From JAJDNH01 sp964552395 (lineage in GTDB: Bacteria; Acidobacteriota; Thermoanaerobaculia; Thermoanaerobaculales; Sulfomarinibacteraceae): 64,000 bases of DNA. The translations under genes and the position numbers were made by a program. The stretch lies in contig CAZKGM010000004.1 in assembly GCA_964552395.1 (NCBI GenBank), positions 62,001-126,000 of the forward strand, read 5' to 3'. This document shows, piece after piece, positions 17,291-25,504 of this stretch (its first letter is position 1; each line of letters opens with the position of its first letter). The notes beneath the pieces are model-generated. The model had not been told where the DNA came from. It did not search any database and was given only the letters and a program-made list of their open reading frames with translations.

Positions 17291-17632
17291 ATGAAGATCG
17301 AGACCCGGTACAGCGGTGATGCCGTCATTCTGGACCTGCAGGGGAAGCTGACCCATGGCCACGGCGATATCGCCCTCCGCCAGCAGGTTCTCGAGGCCCT
17401 TCACGAGGGGAAGAAGCGGCTGCTTATCAACCTGGGGCAGGTCAGGACGATCGACTCCTCGGGTCTGGGGGAGCTGATCAGGTGCAAGGTGACCTGCGAC
17501 CGTCAAGGCGCCCAGGTCAGGCTCGTGAACGTCGACCTCAAGGTGTACAAGCTGCTCACCATGACCCGCCTCATCGGCGTGTTCGACATGTTCGATGACG
17601 AGCAGAAGGCGCTCAAGAGCTTCTCGGACTGA
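17291..17632 (+). CDS. STAS-domain anti-sigma factor antagonist
   Basis: 113-aa single STAS domain (SpoIIAA/RsbV type). The phosphorylatable Ser motif is VRTIDSSGLGELIR near residues 55-68. Such proteins switch partner anti-sigma kinases by phosphorylation of this Ser. No anti-sigma kinase or phosphatase is adjacent, so partners must be elsewhere. GAGAAGGAGG lies upstream of the ATG. The gene is divergent from the PilZ/AMIN gene, separated by about 220 bases. Confidence 0.92.
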   Translation: MKIETRYSGDAVILDLQGKLTHGHGDIALRQQVLEALHEGKKRLLINLGQVRTIDSSGLGELIRCKVTCDRQGAQVRLVNVDLKVYKLLTMTRLIGVFDMFDDEQKALKSFSD

Positions 17633-17649
17633 CGGCGCGCCACGAACGG

Positions 17650-17706
17650 GTGAAGGGCGGGCCTCAAAGGCGCCGCACGCGGCCGGCGCCGCCGGGCCTC
17701 TTCACG
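17650..17706. terminator. Structured region between convergent STAS and exonuclease genes
   Basis: GGCGCCG (17669-17675) pairs with CGGCGCC (17684-17690); an outer GTGAAG...CTTCAC pair encloses it, and GGGCCTC occurs on both sides. There is no T-run, so it would be a weak or factor-dependent bidirectional terminator. Confidence 0.35.
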
Positions 17707-17722
17707 TCCTCGTTGCTCCCGC

Positions 17723-18523
17723 TCACGACTGAGTCTGGCGCAGGACGAGCTCGATCGGGCAGTGGTCACTGCCGAGGACGTCGGTGAGGTGGCGCGCCGC
17801 GATCACCCGATCGGCCAGCTCGGGGCTGACGAAGAAGTAGTCGATCCGCCAGCCGACGTTGCGTTCACGGACGCCGCGGCGGTTGCTCCACCACGTGTAG
17901 TGGCCGGCTTCGCCCGGGTGCAGGGTTCGGAAGATATCGAGCCAGCCGTGATCCAGCACGCGACTGACCCACGCTCGCTCCTCGGGGAGGAAGCCGGTGT
18001 TGCCGGCGTTCGACCGTGGGTTGGCGAGGTCGATCTCCTCGTGGGCGGTGTTGACGTCGCCGCAGATGATGACGCTCCGCCCGGCTGCACGTGCCTGCTC
18101 GGCGTGCTTGAGGACTGCCTCTGAGAACTCGAGCTTGAACGGTACGCGACTGAGGTCGTGGCCGCCGTTGGGGAAATACGTGGAGTAGAGCAGGAAATCA
18201 CCGTGGTCGGAGACGATCAGCCTGCCTTCGCAGTCGAAGCGGGGCTCGCCCAGCACGTTGTTCTCTACCGATAGGGGTGCTTCCGTTGACAGCAGGCCGA
18301 CCCCGGAGTATCCCTTGCGAGTCGCCGGGTGCCAGTGGGCGGAGTAGCCTTCAGGCCGGCGGATGTCGGGGCTCAGCTGCTCCGGAAGTGCCCTGACCTC
18401 CTGCAGCGCGACGACGTCTGGGCGCTCCCGTGACAGCCACGAGAGAAAGCCCTTGCGCGCGCAGGCGCGGAGCCCGTTGACGTTCCAGCTGATGAGGCGT
18501 GTAGTGTCAGGCTCTCGGCTCAA
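17723..18523 (-). CDS. xthA: Exodeoxyribonuclease III
   Basis: 266-aa AP endonuclease/3'-5' exonuclease of base-excision repair. Motifs in order: ISWNVNGLRA, ALQEVRALPEQ, YSGVGLLS, GDVNTAHEEIDLANP, GFLPEERAWVSR, WRIDYFFVSPEL and SDHCPIEL, including metal-binding Glu, catalytic Asp and His. The TTG at 18523 is chosen since AAGGAAGGG precedes it and the protein then begins M-S-R-E-P just before the fold; a longer version from 18592 would overlap the spacer to the HAD gene. It is probably co-transcribed with the HAD gene upstream. Confidence 0.94.
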   Translation of the reverse strand: MSREPDTTRLISWNVNGLRACARKGFLSWLSRERPDVVALQEVRALPEQLSPDIRRPEGYSAHWHPATRKGYSGVGLLSTEAPLSVENNVLGEPRFDCEGRLIVSDHGDFLLYSTYFPNGGHDLSRVPFKLEFSEAVLKHAEQARAAGRSVIICGDVNTAHEEIDLANPRSNAGNTGFLPEERAWVSRVLDHGWLDIFRTLHPGEAGHYTWWSNRRGVRERNVGWRIDYFFVSPELADRVIAARHLTDVLGSDHCPIELVLRQTQS

Positions 18524-18597
18524 TGTCCCTTCCTTTCGATCCGGGCCCTGAACGGCGGGGCGCGCCGGCCGTAACGTCCCCTCGCCCGGCATGATTC

Positions 18598-19395
18598 CTA
18601 CCCGGCGAACAGCAACGCTTCGGCATCGTCGAGGTGGGCGACGGGGATGCCGGCGCGCGCGGCCAGCCGGTGCTCGCGAGGCGTGTTATATCCCCACGCG
18701 GCGAGCACCGGCCGAACCCCAAGCGGCGCCACCCGCTGCAGGTGATTGAGCTTGTCGTCGACGAAGGTGACATCCCCCGGCGCTACCGAGAGCTTCTCGA
18801 ACAGGCCTCGCAGGTGAGCCGTCTTGTTGATGCCGTATCTCTTGTCGAAGACCAGGCCCGGCGAAAACAGGTCGCCGAGCCCCCAGGCCTCGACCAGGAG
18901 GTCGACGGACTCCGCATCCCTGGCTGTCACAACTGCCAGGGTCATGCGGCCTGCATGCCGTCGCAGCAGGTTGATCAACGGCTCGTACGGTTCCTGGAGC
19001 AGCCGCCAGGTCTCGAAGCTCTCCTCCCGGAGACGCGCGCGCCCGGCGTAGAACTGTGCGTGAGCCTCTTCAAGCCAGCCGTGGTCGCGTTGTCGATACA
19101 GTTTGTCATAAGCGCTCTGGTCGGCGACGGCGACACCCTCCTCGATCGCATCCAAGATGACGGCGTAGTCCTCGGCGCGGTTGCCCAAGGGGACCATGTC
19201 GAGGAAGCTGCAGAAGGTCGGATCCTCGGTGAAGGGAAAGAGCTCGGGACGCCGCCGGCCGGCGGCGGCCATCGGATGGCCGGAAAGCCGCGCCGACGGG
19301 TTGTGCGCGGCGAACACGCGAACGGCGATCGTGAACGTCTCACGTATGCTGTCAACGATGACGCCGTCGAAGTCGAGTGCGAGGACCTCTGCCAC
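18598..19395 (-). CDS. HAD-family hydrolase
   Basis: 265-aa haloacid dehalogenase-superfamily phosphatase. Motif I is LDFDGVIVDS with the nucleophile Asp at about residue 8; motif II is LAVVTARD; motifs III and IV are near DKRYGINKTAHL and VTFVDDKLNHL. A helical cap lies between about residues 20 and 150. Substrate not predictable. The start is GTG at 19395, without Shine-Dalgarno, eight bases after a TATAGT -10, so it is probably leaderless. It precedes xthA on the same strand. Confidence 0.85.
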   Translation of the reverse strand: MAEVLALDFDGVIVDSIRETFTIAVRVFAAHNPSARLSGHPMAAAGRRRPELFPFTEDPTFCSFLDMVPLGNRAEDYAVILDAIEEGVAVADQSAYDKLYRQRDHGWLEEAHAQFYAGRARLREESFETWRLLQEPYEPLINLLRRHAGRMTLAVVTARDAESVDLLVEAWGLGDLFSPGLVFDKRYGINKTAHLRGLFEKLSVAPGDVTFVDDKLNHLQRVAPLGVRPVLAAWGYNTPREHRLAARAGIPVAHLDDAEALLFAG

Positions 19396-19403
19396 GACGC
19401 GAG

Positions 19404-19409
19404 ACTATA
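19404..19409 (-). promoter_or_regulatory. -10 element of HAD gene (leaderless)
   Basis: TATAGT on the minus strand, eight bases before the GTG start; no Shine-Dalgarno in between. Confidence 0.5.
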
Positions 19410-19454
19410 CTCGCCCAACGGCTCGACGGAACCGGGCGCCGGCGCGGCCGTATG

Positions 19455-19460
19455 GTATAG
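19455..19460 (+). promoter_or_regulatory. -10 element of the Cys-rich exported protein gene
   Basis: TATAGT preceded by GG, about 57 bases before the start codon. No clear -35. Confidence 0.4.
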
Positions 19461-19516
19461 TGCGACGTATGCTCAACAAGTGGACCGTGATCGATTGGCA
19501 GAAACATGGAGGAAAC

Positions 19517-19933
19517 ATGAAGAGGATGACGATACTCGGCGTTGCGTTGGCGATGGTGCTGCTCGCGGTACCGGTTCTGATGGCGCAGGAACGCAGCGAC
19601 GATGTGAAAGCCGGTGCCAAGGCTGAGGCCCAGACCGGCGCGTCTGCCCAGGGAGAGACTCAGAAGGCAACCTGCCCCAAGGCGGCGGCAGAGGAGGGCA
19701 AGCGCTGCGCCAAGCGGGCCCACGGCGCCAAGTGTTGCGCCAAGGGCGCGCACGCCGAGAAGACCTGTTCCAAGTCTGCCCACCACGGCGCCAAGTGCTG
19801 CACGAAGGCCGCACACACCGAGAAGGGCTGCGCCAAGGCCGGACACGCCAAGTGCTGCACGAAGGCGGGAGACAAGGGTGCCGCGTGCCCAAAGGAGATG
19901 AAGGACAAGGCGCCGGCCAAAGCGGACTCCTAA
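19517..19933 (+). CDS. Cys/Lys/His-rich exported repeat protein
   Basis: 138-aa protein with a Sec signal peptide (about 1-23, ending LMA-QE) and a low-complexity mature part. Eleven Cys (53, 64, 73, 74, 84, 94, 95, 105, 113, 114, 124) lie in about three repeats of roughly 21 residues with pattern HGAKCC-x-K-x-x-H-x-EK-x-C-x-K-x-x-H. Paired Cys with regular His suggests metal binding. No known domain is recognised. GGAGG lies six bases before the ATG. It could be a periplasmic metallothionein-like buffer or a distant substrate of the DUF692 enzyme at 36 kb (speculation). Confidence 0.75.
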   Translation: MKRMTILGVALAMVLLAVPVLMAQERSDDVKAGAKAEAQTGASAQGETQKATCPKAAAEEGKRCAKRAHGAKCCAKGAHAEKTCSKSAHHGAKCCTKAAHTEKGCAKAGHAKCCTKAGDKGAACPKEMKDKAPAKADS

Positions 19934-20002
19934 CCGATTCGTGCCCCCCGGCAGCTCGCTGGCGGGCGGCCGGCGCAGCGTTGCCCCGTTGGGGCACTGT
20001 GA

Positions 20003-20416
20003 TCAGTCCTCGGGATGGCGCCACGTGGTGTCGATGACGGCCGGTTGGGAGATCTCGATCCGGCGCTCGATCGCGCGCCTGGCGACCCGACGGATCGTGG
20101 TGCGGGCGCGCGGTATGAGCAGGAAGAAGCCGCAAGCATCCGTGATCAGACCGGGCGTCAGGAGCAGCAGACCGGCGGCAAGGATCAGGGCACCGTCGAG
20201 CAGGCTGGCGGCCGGAACCCTGCCGGCGTCCAGATCACTTCGAACGGCGGCCAGGGCCTTGAGCCCCTGGCGTCGGGTGAGCCAGGCGCCGAGGATACCG
20301 GTTGTGACCACGATTGCGAGGGTTGCGAGGAGGCCCAGCGCGCGTCCCAACTTGACGAGGATGAACAGCTCGGCGAGTGGCACAAGGGTGAAGAAGAGGA
20401 ACAGGCGAAGCAGCAT
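20003..20416 (-). CDS. fxsA: FxsA-family membrane protein
   Basis: 137-aa inner-membrane protein of the FxsA family, named for relieving phage T7 exclusion by the F plasmid; native role unclear. Two to three hydrophobic segments: residues 4-24, 26-46 (ATLAIVVTTGILGAWLTRRQG, with the family's GA-LTRRQG turn) and 74-100 (LILAAGLLLLTPGLITDACGFFLLIP, with LLLTPGLITD conserved). The ATG at 20416 has no Shine-Dalgarno and lies six bases after TATCCT, so it is likely leaderless. It converges on the Cys-rich gene. Confidence 0.88.
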   Translation of the reverse strand: MLLRLFLFFTLVPLAELFILVKLGRALGLLATLAIVVTTGILGAWLTRRQGLKALAAVRSDLDAGRVPAASLLDGALILAAGLLLLTPGLITDACGFFLLIPRARTTIRRVARRAIERRIEISQPAVIDTTWRHPED

Positions 20417-20422
20417 GAGGCG

Positions 20423-20428
20423 AGGATA
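20423..20428 (-). promoter_or_regulatory. Extended -10 of fxsA (leaderless)
   Basis: TGC-TATCCT on the minus strand, followed by CGCCTC and the ATG. Confidence 0.55.
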
Positions 20429-20507
20429 GCACCGTTGTTTCAAGAGCTTCGGCGGGCGCCGAGTTCAGCGCGTTGCAGGGGACCAGGGGCGAACAGGGCG
20501 GCATGAG

Positions 20508-21494
20508 GTGAGTCAACCCACCGCGTTCGTGACCGGCGGCACCGGATTCCTCGGCCTCAACCTGGTCGAGCAGCTATGCAGCTGCGGCTGGCGCGTGATC
20601 GCCCTCCACCGACCGGTTTCCGACACGCGATGGCTGCTGAAGCTCGGCGCCGAGCTTGCCGAGGGCGATATCCTGGACCCGGAGAGCTTGCGACGCGCCC
20701 TCCCCGAGCGCGCAGAAGCCGTTTTTCATGTCGCTGGGAACACCAGACTGTGGTCGCCGGGCAACGCCCGGCAGACTCGGGAGAACGTTCTCGGTACTCG
20801 GAACGTGGCCGAGACGGCCCTGGCGCGTGGGGTCAAGCGCATGGTCCACACCTCGACCGTGGCCGTCTACGGGTTCCAGGAAGGCCGGGTGACGGAGGAG
20901 AGCCTTCACCTCGGCAGGAGCTCGTGGATCAACTACTTCCGCAGTAAGGCGCTGGCCGAGGACGAGGTGCGGTCGGCGATCGAACGCGGGCTGGATGCGG
21001 TCATCGTCAACCCCGCCAATATCGTCGGCCCGTATGACACCGGCAACTGGTCGCGCCTGATCACGCTGATACATGAACGCCGGCTGCCCGGTGTCCCCTC
21101 AGGCTCTGGCTCGTTCGCTCACTCCCTGGAGGTGGCACGGGCACACCTTGCCGCGTTCGAACATGGTCGGCGAGGGGAGAACTACCTGCTGGGTGGGGTC
21201 GATGCCAGTTATCTCGAGGTGGCGCATCTCATCGGTGAGCTCACGGGCAGGAAGGTGCCGCGGCGGGCGGCCCCGGATGTCCTGCTGCGCGTGGTTGCCC
21301 GGTTCAACCACCTGCGCTCGCTCCTGACGCGGAGCGAGCCGGACCTGAGCCCGGAAGCTGTCGCCCTCGTGACGAGACGGGTGCACTGCAGCTCGGACAA
21401 GGCCGTGCGTGAGCTGGGGTACCGACCGCTGGCGCTGCGGACGATGCTCGAGGACTGTCATCGCTGGATGGTGGAGACGGGCCGCCTGTCGTGA
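20508..21494 (+). CDS. NAD-dependent epimerase/dehydratase (extended SDR)
   Basis: 328-aa extended SDR, closest in pattern to dihydroflavonol 4-reductase-like and hopanoid-associated sugar epimerases. The Rossmann motif is TGGTGFLG (about residues 9-16); VFHVAGNTRLW, the Ser in HTSTVAVYG and a catalytic Y-x3-K as YFRSKALAE near residue 142 follow. Substrate unknown. GTG start at 20508 after a modest AGG-rich stretch. A 424-base gap separates it from gdhA. Confidence 0.88.
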   Translation: MSQPTAFVTGGTGFLGLNLVEQLCSCGWRVIALHRPVSDTRWLLKLGAELAEGDILDPESLRRALPERAEAVFHVAGNTRLWSPGNARQTRENVLGTRNVAETALARGVKRMVHTSTVAVYGFQEGRVTEESLHLGRSSWINYFRSKALAEDEVRSAIERGLDAVIVNPANIVGPYDTGNWSRLITLIHERRLPGVPSGSGSFAHSLEVARAHLAAFEHGRRGENYLLGGVDASYLEVAHLIGELTGRKVPRRAAPDVLLRVVARFNHLRSLLTRSEPDLSPEAVALVTRRVHCSSDKAVRELGYRPLALRTMLEDCHRWMVETGRLS

Positions 21495-21556
21495 GGTTGT
21501 GGGTTGGTGCCACGAGGTTCCGGTGGTGGACGGGAGCCGTGGCTTCGGCGGGCCGG

Positions 21557-21584
21557 TTGCGCTTGTGAATTTGCGTGCTATCAT
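21557..21584 (+). promoter_or_regulatory. Promoter of gdhA
   Basis: TTGCGC, 16-base spacer, TGC-TATCAT extended -10. The same TTGCGC and TGC-TA pattern occurs at aroDE. Confidence 0.5.
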
Positions 21585-21672
21585 GCCGGCCGATGTCCTG
21601 CGCGAGCCTCGCCACGCCGGCCCGCACCCCTGGATCCAGCACTGGCTCCTGTTCTTCCCAGGGGCTTCTGCG

Positions 21673-21862
21673 CGTGGCGGCAGGGAGACCTGCCGCCGCG
21701 GGCGAGATGCGTGCCAGTGGTGGCCGTTGGAGCCGGACGGTGCGGCGCCTGTCGCCGCGCTGTCACGACCTGTCTGGCTGCTGTGAGAGGACCATCTCGT
21801 CTGTTCCCGACCCACAGTCCGAGGACCCCGACCGGCAGGCACTGCGCACGGCCCGAGCCGTG
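21673..21862 (+). ncRNA. Candidate structured 5' leader of gdhA
   Basis: Three successive perfect or near-perfect hairpins. The first has a 12-bp stem around GGCGGCAGG with GNRA loop GAGA; the second GCGGCG with loop CCTGT; the third CACGGC with loop CCGA. It does not match a riboswitch class I know. In GC-rich DNA the two shorter stems could be chance; the first is unlikely to be. Confidence 0.35.
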
Positions 21863-21918
21863 GGCGGCGTGCGGGCCGGGGCCGATCAACCTGTATTTCC
21901 ATCAAGGAGGATCGTGTC

Positions 21919-23274
21919 ATGAGCGTTGTTGGTAAGGTGTTCGTTGACAAGTTCATGGATCAGCTGGTGGCGAAGAACGCCGGCGAGTCCGAGTTCCACC
22001 AGGCCGTCCGCGAGGTCGTCGAGACGCTCGTACCGGTCCTCGAGCGTCATCCCAAGTACCTCGAGCACAGGATTCTCGAGCGTATCGTGGAGCCGGAGAG
22101 GGCGATCCTCTTCCGCGTGCCGTGGATGGACGACCGCGGGGAGATCCATGTCAACAAGGGGTTCCGAGTGGAGTTCAACTCGGCCATCGGACCGTACAAG
22201 GGCGGACTGCGCTTCCATCCGACCGTCAACCTCGGAATCCTGAAGTTCCTCGGCTTCGAGCAGATCTTCAAGAATTCGCTGACGACCCTCCCGATGGGCG
22301 GTGGCAAGGGTGGCTCCGACTTCGATCCCAAGGGCAAGTCAGATACCGAGGTGATGCGTTTCTGTCAGAGCTTCATGACCGAGCTCTTCCGGCACATCGG
22401 CGCCAACACGGACGTGCCGGCGGGCGACATCGGCGTCGGCGGTCGAGAGATCGGCTTCATGTTCGGGCAGTTCAAGCGCATCCGCGACTCGTTCGAGGGC
22501 GTGCTGACCGGCAAGGGCCTGAACTGGGGCGGTAGCCTCATCCGTCCCGAGGCGACCGGCTACGGCTGCGTGTACTTCGCCCAGGAGATGCTCGGGACTC
22601 GCGGCGACAGCTTCGACGGCAAACGGGTCGCGGTCTCCGGGTCGGGCAACGTGGCGCAGTACGCTGCCGAAAAATGCATGGAGCTTGGCGCCAAGGTGGT
22701 GACGCTGTCCGACTCGTCCGGCTACATCGTGATCGCCAACGGCCTGACGGAAGAGATGTGGCACGAGGTGATGGACCTCAAGAACGTACGCCGCGGCCGC
22801 ATCCGTGAGATGGCCGACAAGTTCCAGGGAGTCGAGTACCACGAGGGGCGTGGTGTGTGGAACGTGAAGTGCGATATCGCACTGCCTTGCGCCACCCAGA
22901 ACGAGGTCGATGGAAACGATGCCAAGACGCTTGCCGCCAACGGCTGCATCTGCGTGTCGGAGGGTGCGAACATGCCTTCCACGCCGGAGGCCATTGACGT
23001 CTACCTGGATAGGAAGGTGCTGTATGGTCCCGGCAAGGCGGCCAATGCGGGCGGCGTTGCAGTTTCGGGTCTCGAGATGTCGCAAAACAGCCTCCGCCTG
23101 GCATGGACGCGCGAGGAAGTGGATCAGCGCCTGCACGGCATCATGAAGAGCATCCACAAGGCGTGTGTGGAGACCGCCGAGGAGTACGGCCATCCGGGGA
23201 ACTACATGATGGGCGCCAACATCGCCGGCTTCGTCAAGGTCGCCGACTCGATGATCGATCAAGGCTTGGTGTAG
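21919..23274 (+). CDS. gdhA: NADP-specific glutamate dehydrogenase
   Basis: 451-aa hexameric-type enzyme making glutamate from 2-oxoglutarate, ammonium and NADPH. Motifs: FRVPWMDDRGEIHVNKGFRVEFNSAIGPYKGGLRFH is cut by the substrate Lys residues, then LPMGGGKGGSDFDPKGKSD with catalytic Lys, the DVPAGDIGVGGREIG stretch with catalytic Asp, and the Rossmann VAVSGSGNVAQYA. Length is typical for the bacterial NADP form. AAGGAGG nine bases upstream fixes the ATG at 21919. It ends in a clear terminator and is monocistronic. Confidence 0.97.
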   Translation: MSVVGKVFVDKFMDQLVAKNAGESEFHQAVREVVETLVPVLERHPKYLEHRILERIVEPERAILFRVPWMDDRGEIHVNKGFRVEFNSAIGPYKGGLRFHPTVNLGILKFLGFEQIFKNSLTTLPMGGGKGGSDFDPKGKSDTEVMRFCQSFMTELFRHIGANTDVPAGDIGVGGREIGFMFGQFKRIRDSFEGVLTGKGLNWGGSLIRPEATGYGCVYFAQEMLGTRGDSFDGKRVAVSGSGNVAQYAAEKCMELGAKVVTLSDSSGYIVIANGLTEEMWHEVMDLKNVRRGRIREMADKFQGVEYHEGRGVWNVKCDIALPCATQNEVDGNDAKTLAANGCICVSEGANMPSTPEAIDVYLDRKVLYGPGKAANAGGVAVSGLEMSQNSLRLAWTREEVDQRLHGIMKSIHKACVETAEEYGHPGNYMMGANIAGFVKVADSMIDQGLV

Positions 23275-23302
23275 CCGACCCAGCCCGGCGTTTCGAACCG
23301 AT

Positions 23303-23335
23303 GCGGCGGCTTCCGGGCCGCCGCCTTTGTTTTTG
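23303..23335 (+). terminator. Rho-independent terminator of gdhA
   Basis: Perfect 8-bp stem GCGGCGGC / GCCGCCGC with loop TTCCGG, followed by CTTTGTTTTT. Confidence 0.85.
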
Positions 23336-23419
23336 GCTGTTCGCGCCGATGCGACTTCATCGTTTCACGCGGCTCTGAAGGCTGCGACCCCGCGCGAAAG
23401 GGGACCCACGGGGCCGGTG

Positions 23420-25504
23420 TCAGATCAGGCTGCAGTCGATGCCGCAGGCAATCAGGCGGTCGAGCTCACGGCAGGGTGCGAGCTGCGGCTCGTCGTAGCG
23501 TCCGAACAGCTCCGCGAGGCGGTCACGGCTTGCGCGGACGCCGCGCTGGCCGAGGTAGCGCGCCGGGCCGTGCCAGCACTGCGGAAAGCCGATCCCGAGC
23601 ACGGCGCCGATGTCGAGGGTCGCCATGTCGCGCACCACTCCCTCCTCGACGCAGCGGAACGCTTCGTTGACCATGCCCAGCAGCAGCATGTCGCGGGCGT
23701 CCTCCTCGTCCGGGGTCGGGCCGTCACGACGTGCAATGAGCTCGAGCACCGAGTCGTCGAAGCGGGTGCCCTTGGGGTCGGTGTAGAAGCACGGCTTGCC
23801 GGCGCCGACGTACCCTGCGCGGAAGAGGTTCTCCAACGTGTCGGGGATTGGCTGGTGCGGGAGATGCTCGGCGATGAAGTGGCTGGCGTGGTAGATGACC
23901 GCGCCGCCGGCGGTGCCATAGACGTGCAGCGGTCCCTGCGGGAACCCGGCGGCGAGGGCGATACGGTCGACCTCCTGCGGGTGCAAGCCGAGCTCGGCCA
24001 GGGCGATCCCGGTCAGGACGTAGGTGCCAAAGGTGCGGCTGGTGTAGAAACCGGGACCGTCGCCGACGGTGATGCAGGTCTTGCCGATCGCCCGCCCGAC
24101 GGCGACGGCGGTCGACAGCGCCTCCGCCGAGGTCTGCGGTCCTTCGATGAGCTCGAGCAGGGCCATCAACGGCACCGGTGAGAAGAAGTGCATGCCCACC
24201 ACCTGCTCGGGCGCGGTCGCACCATCGGCGATCATGGCCATCGGGATCGTAGACGTGTTGGAGGCGAAGATAACGTCGCGGTCGACCTCCTGCACGCGGG
24301 CGAGCAGACGTCGCTTGAGGTCGAGGTCCTCGAACACCGCCTCGATCACCAGCGGGACCCCGGCCAGCTCGTCGTAGTCCAAGGTGGGGTGAATGCGGTC
24401 GAGCACGCGTTGCCGGCGATCGGCGTTCCAACGCCCCTTCTTGACCAGCCGCCCGAGGGTGCTCCCGATGTCGTCGACCGCCGCGTCCAGATGATCCTCG
24501 TCAACGTCGACCAGCGCCACGTCCAGGCCGCGATCGGCGGCGACCTGGGCAATGCCGCGTCCCATCAGGCCGCCGCCGAGGATGGCCAACCGGTCGACCG
24601 GGCGGACGGCCTCGGCGCGCGAGCGGGCGAGCTTGGGCGCAACGCTGGTGTTGAGGAAGAAGAAGTCGATCGCGTTGCGGCTGTTGAGATCGCCTGTCAG
24701 CTCGACGAAGCGGGGGATGTCCGCTCGCGCAGCCTCCTCCACGGTTCGCTCCAACCCCTGCTCGATCGAGTCGAGGAGGGCAGGGAACCACGGCCGGTAG
24801 GGCGAACGGGTGAGGCGCTCCCGGTAGCCGTCGAGCAACCGTTGCCGGACCTCGTCGGTCTGGTTGTCGACCGCCGGCAGGGTCAGGTTGCGGTTCGAGG
24901 AGGTTGGGTTCTCCGCCAACCACTCCAGCGCCGCCTCGACTGGGTCGCGGTCGACGACGTCGAGAAGGCCGTACGGCTCCAGCTGCTCCGCGGTCACGAC
25001 GCGGCCCGCCGTCATCATCTCGAGCGCCACCTCGAGGCCGATCGCACGCGGCAGCGTGTGGGTGCCGCCGCCGGCCGGGAACAGGCCGACACCGACCTCG
25101 GGTAGACCCAGCCTGGCGCCCGCTGTCGCGATGACCTGGTCGCAGGTCCACAGCAGAAGCTCGAAGCCGCCCCCGAGGGCGGTGCGACCGCCGAGCACAC
25201 CGACCACCGGCACCGGGCTCGCCGCCATCGAGGACATCAGCGACTGGAACCGTTCGAGGAGGGGCGCCAGGCCCCAACGGCGGTCGAGCTTCAGAATCTC
25301 CACCAGGTTGGCGCCGTCGAGGAACGACCGCTCCTTGGCCGAGCACAGGAGCACGCCGCGGGCGCCGTGGCCCTCCGCACGCCTCCACGCCGCCTCGAGA
25401 TTGGCGACGAAGCGGCTGCCGATGGTGTTGAGCGGGCCGTCGCAGTCGAGGGTCAGCACGGCCACGCCGTTGGTCGTGTCGAAGTCGTACCTCACCTCAG
25501 GCAT
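23420..25504 (-). CDS. fadJ: Fatty-acid oxidation multifunctional protein: enoyl-CoA hydratase / 3-hydroxyacyl-CoA dehydrogenase
   Basis: 694-aa two-function beta-oxidation enzyme. The N-terminal crotonase domain (about 1-190) has the oxyanion motif DGANLVEI and LGGGFELLLWTCD with catalytic Glu. After a linker, the NAD-binding domain (from about 285) starts VDRLAILGGGLMGRGIAQ; HFFSPVPLMALLELI carries the catalytic His-Glu pair and the C-terminal helical domain ends the chain. FadB and FadJ cannot be separated with certainty. The ATG at 25504 overlaps the thiolase stop by 8 bases (ATGCCTGA), so expression is coupled. Confidence 0.93.
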   Translation of the reverse strand: MPEVRYDFDTTNGVAVLTLDCDGPLNTIGSRFVANLEAAWRRAEGHGARGVLLCSAKERSFLDGANLVEILKLDRRWGLAPLLERFQSLMSSMAASPVPVVGVLGGRTALGGGFELLLWTCDQVIATAGARLGLPEVGVGLFPAGGGTHTLPRAIGLEVALEMMTAGRVVTAEQLEPYGLLDVVDRDPVEAALEWLAENPTSSNRNLTLPAVDNQTDEVRQRLLDGYRERLTRSPYRPWFPALLDSIEQGLERTVEEAARADIPRFVELTGDLNSRNAIDFFFLNTSVAPKLARSRAEAVRPVDRLAILGGGLMGRGIAQVAADRGLDVALVDVDEDHLDAAVDDIGSTLGRLVKKGRWNADRRQRVLDRIHPTLDYDELAGVPLVIEAVFEDLDLKRRLLARVQEVDRDVIFASNTSTIPMAMIADGATAPEQVVGMHFFSPVPLMALLELIEGPQTSAEALSTAVAVGRAIGKTCITVGDGPGFYTSRTFGTYVLTGIALAELGLHPQEVDRIALAAGFPQGPLHVYGTAGGAVIYHASHFIAEHLPHQPIPDTLENLFRAGYVGAGKPCFYTDPKGTRFDDSVLELIARRDGPTPDEEDARDMLLLGMVNEAFRCVEEGVVRDMATLDIGAVLGIGFPQCWHGPARYLGQRGVRASRDRLAELFGRYDEPQLAPCRELDRLIACGIDCSLI

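Larger units (their letters stand above)
21495..21918 (+). other. Long gap before gdhA: promoter and structured leader
   Basis: No gene is certain here. A promoter at 21557-21584 would give a gdhA leader of about 330 bases. The leader has a 12-bp stem with a GAGA tetraloop (21673-21700), an 8-bp stem (21740-21760) and a 6-bp stem with loop CCGA (21847-21862). A 67-codon open frame with GC-rich third positions runs from ATG 21583 to 21786, but its ATG overlaps the -10 and it matches nothing I know. Confidence 0.55.

Noticed and set aside
21583..21786. 67-codon ORF in the gdhA leader
   Set aside because: Its ATG overlaps the -10, there is no ribosome binding site and the product matches nothing known. 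GC-rich third positions alone are not enough in this genome.
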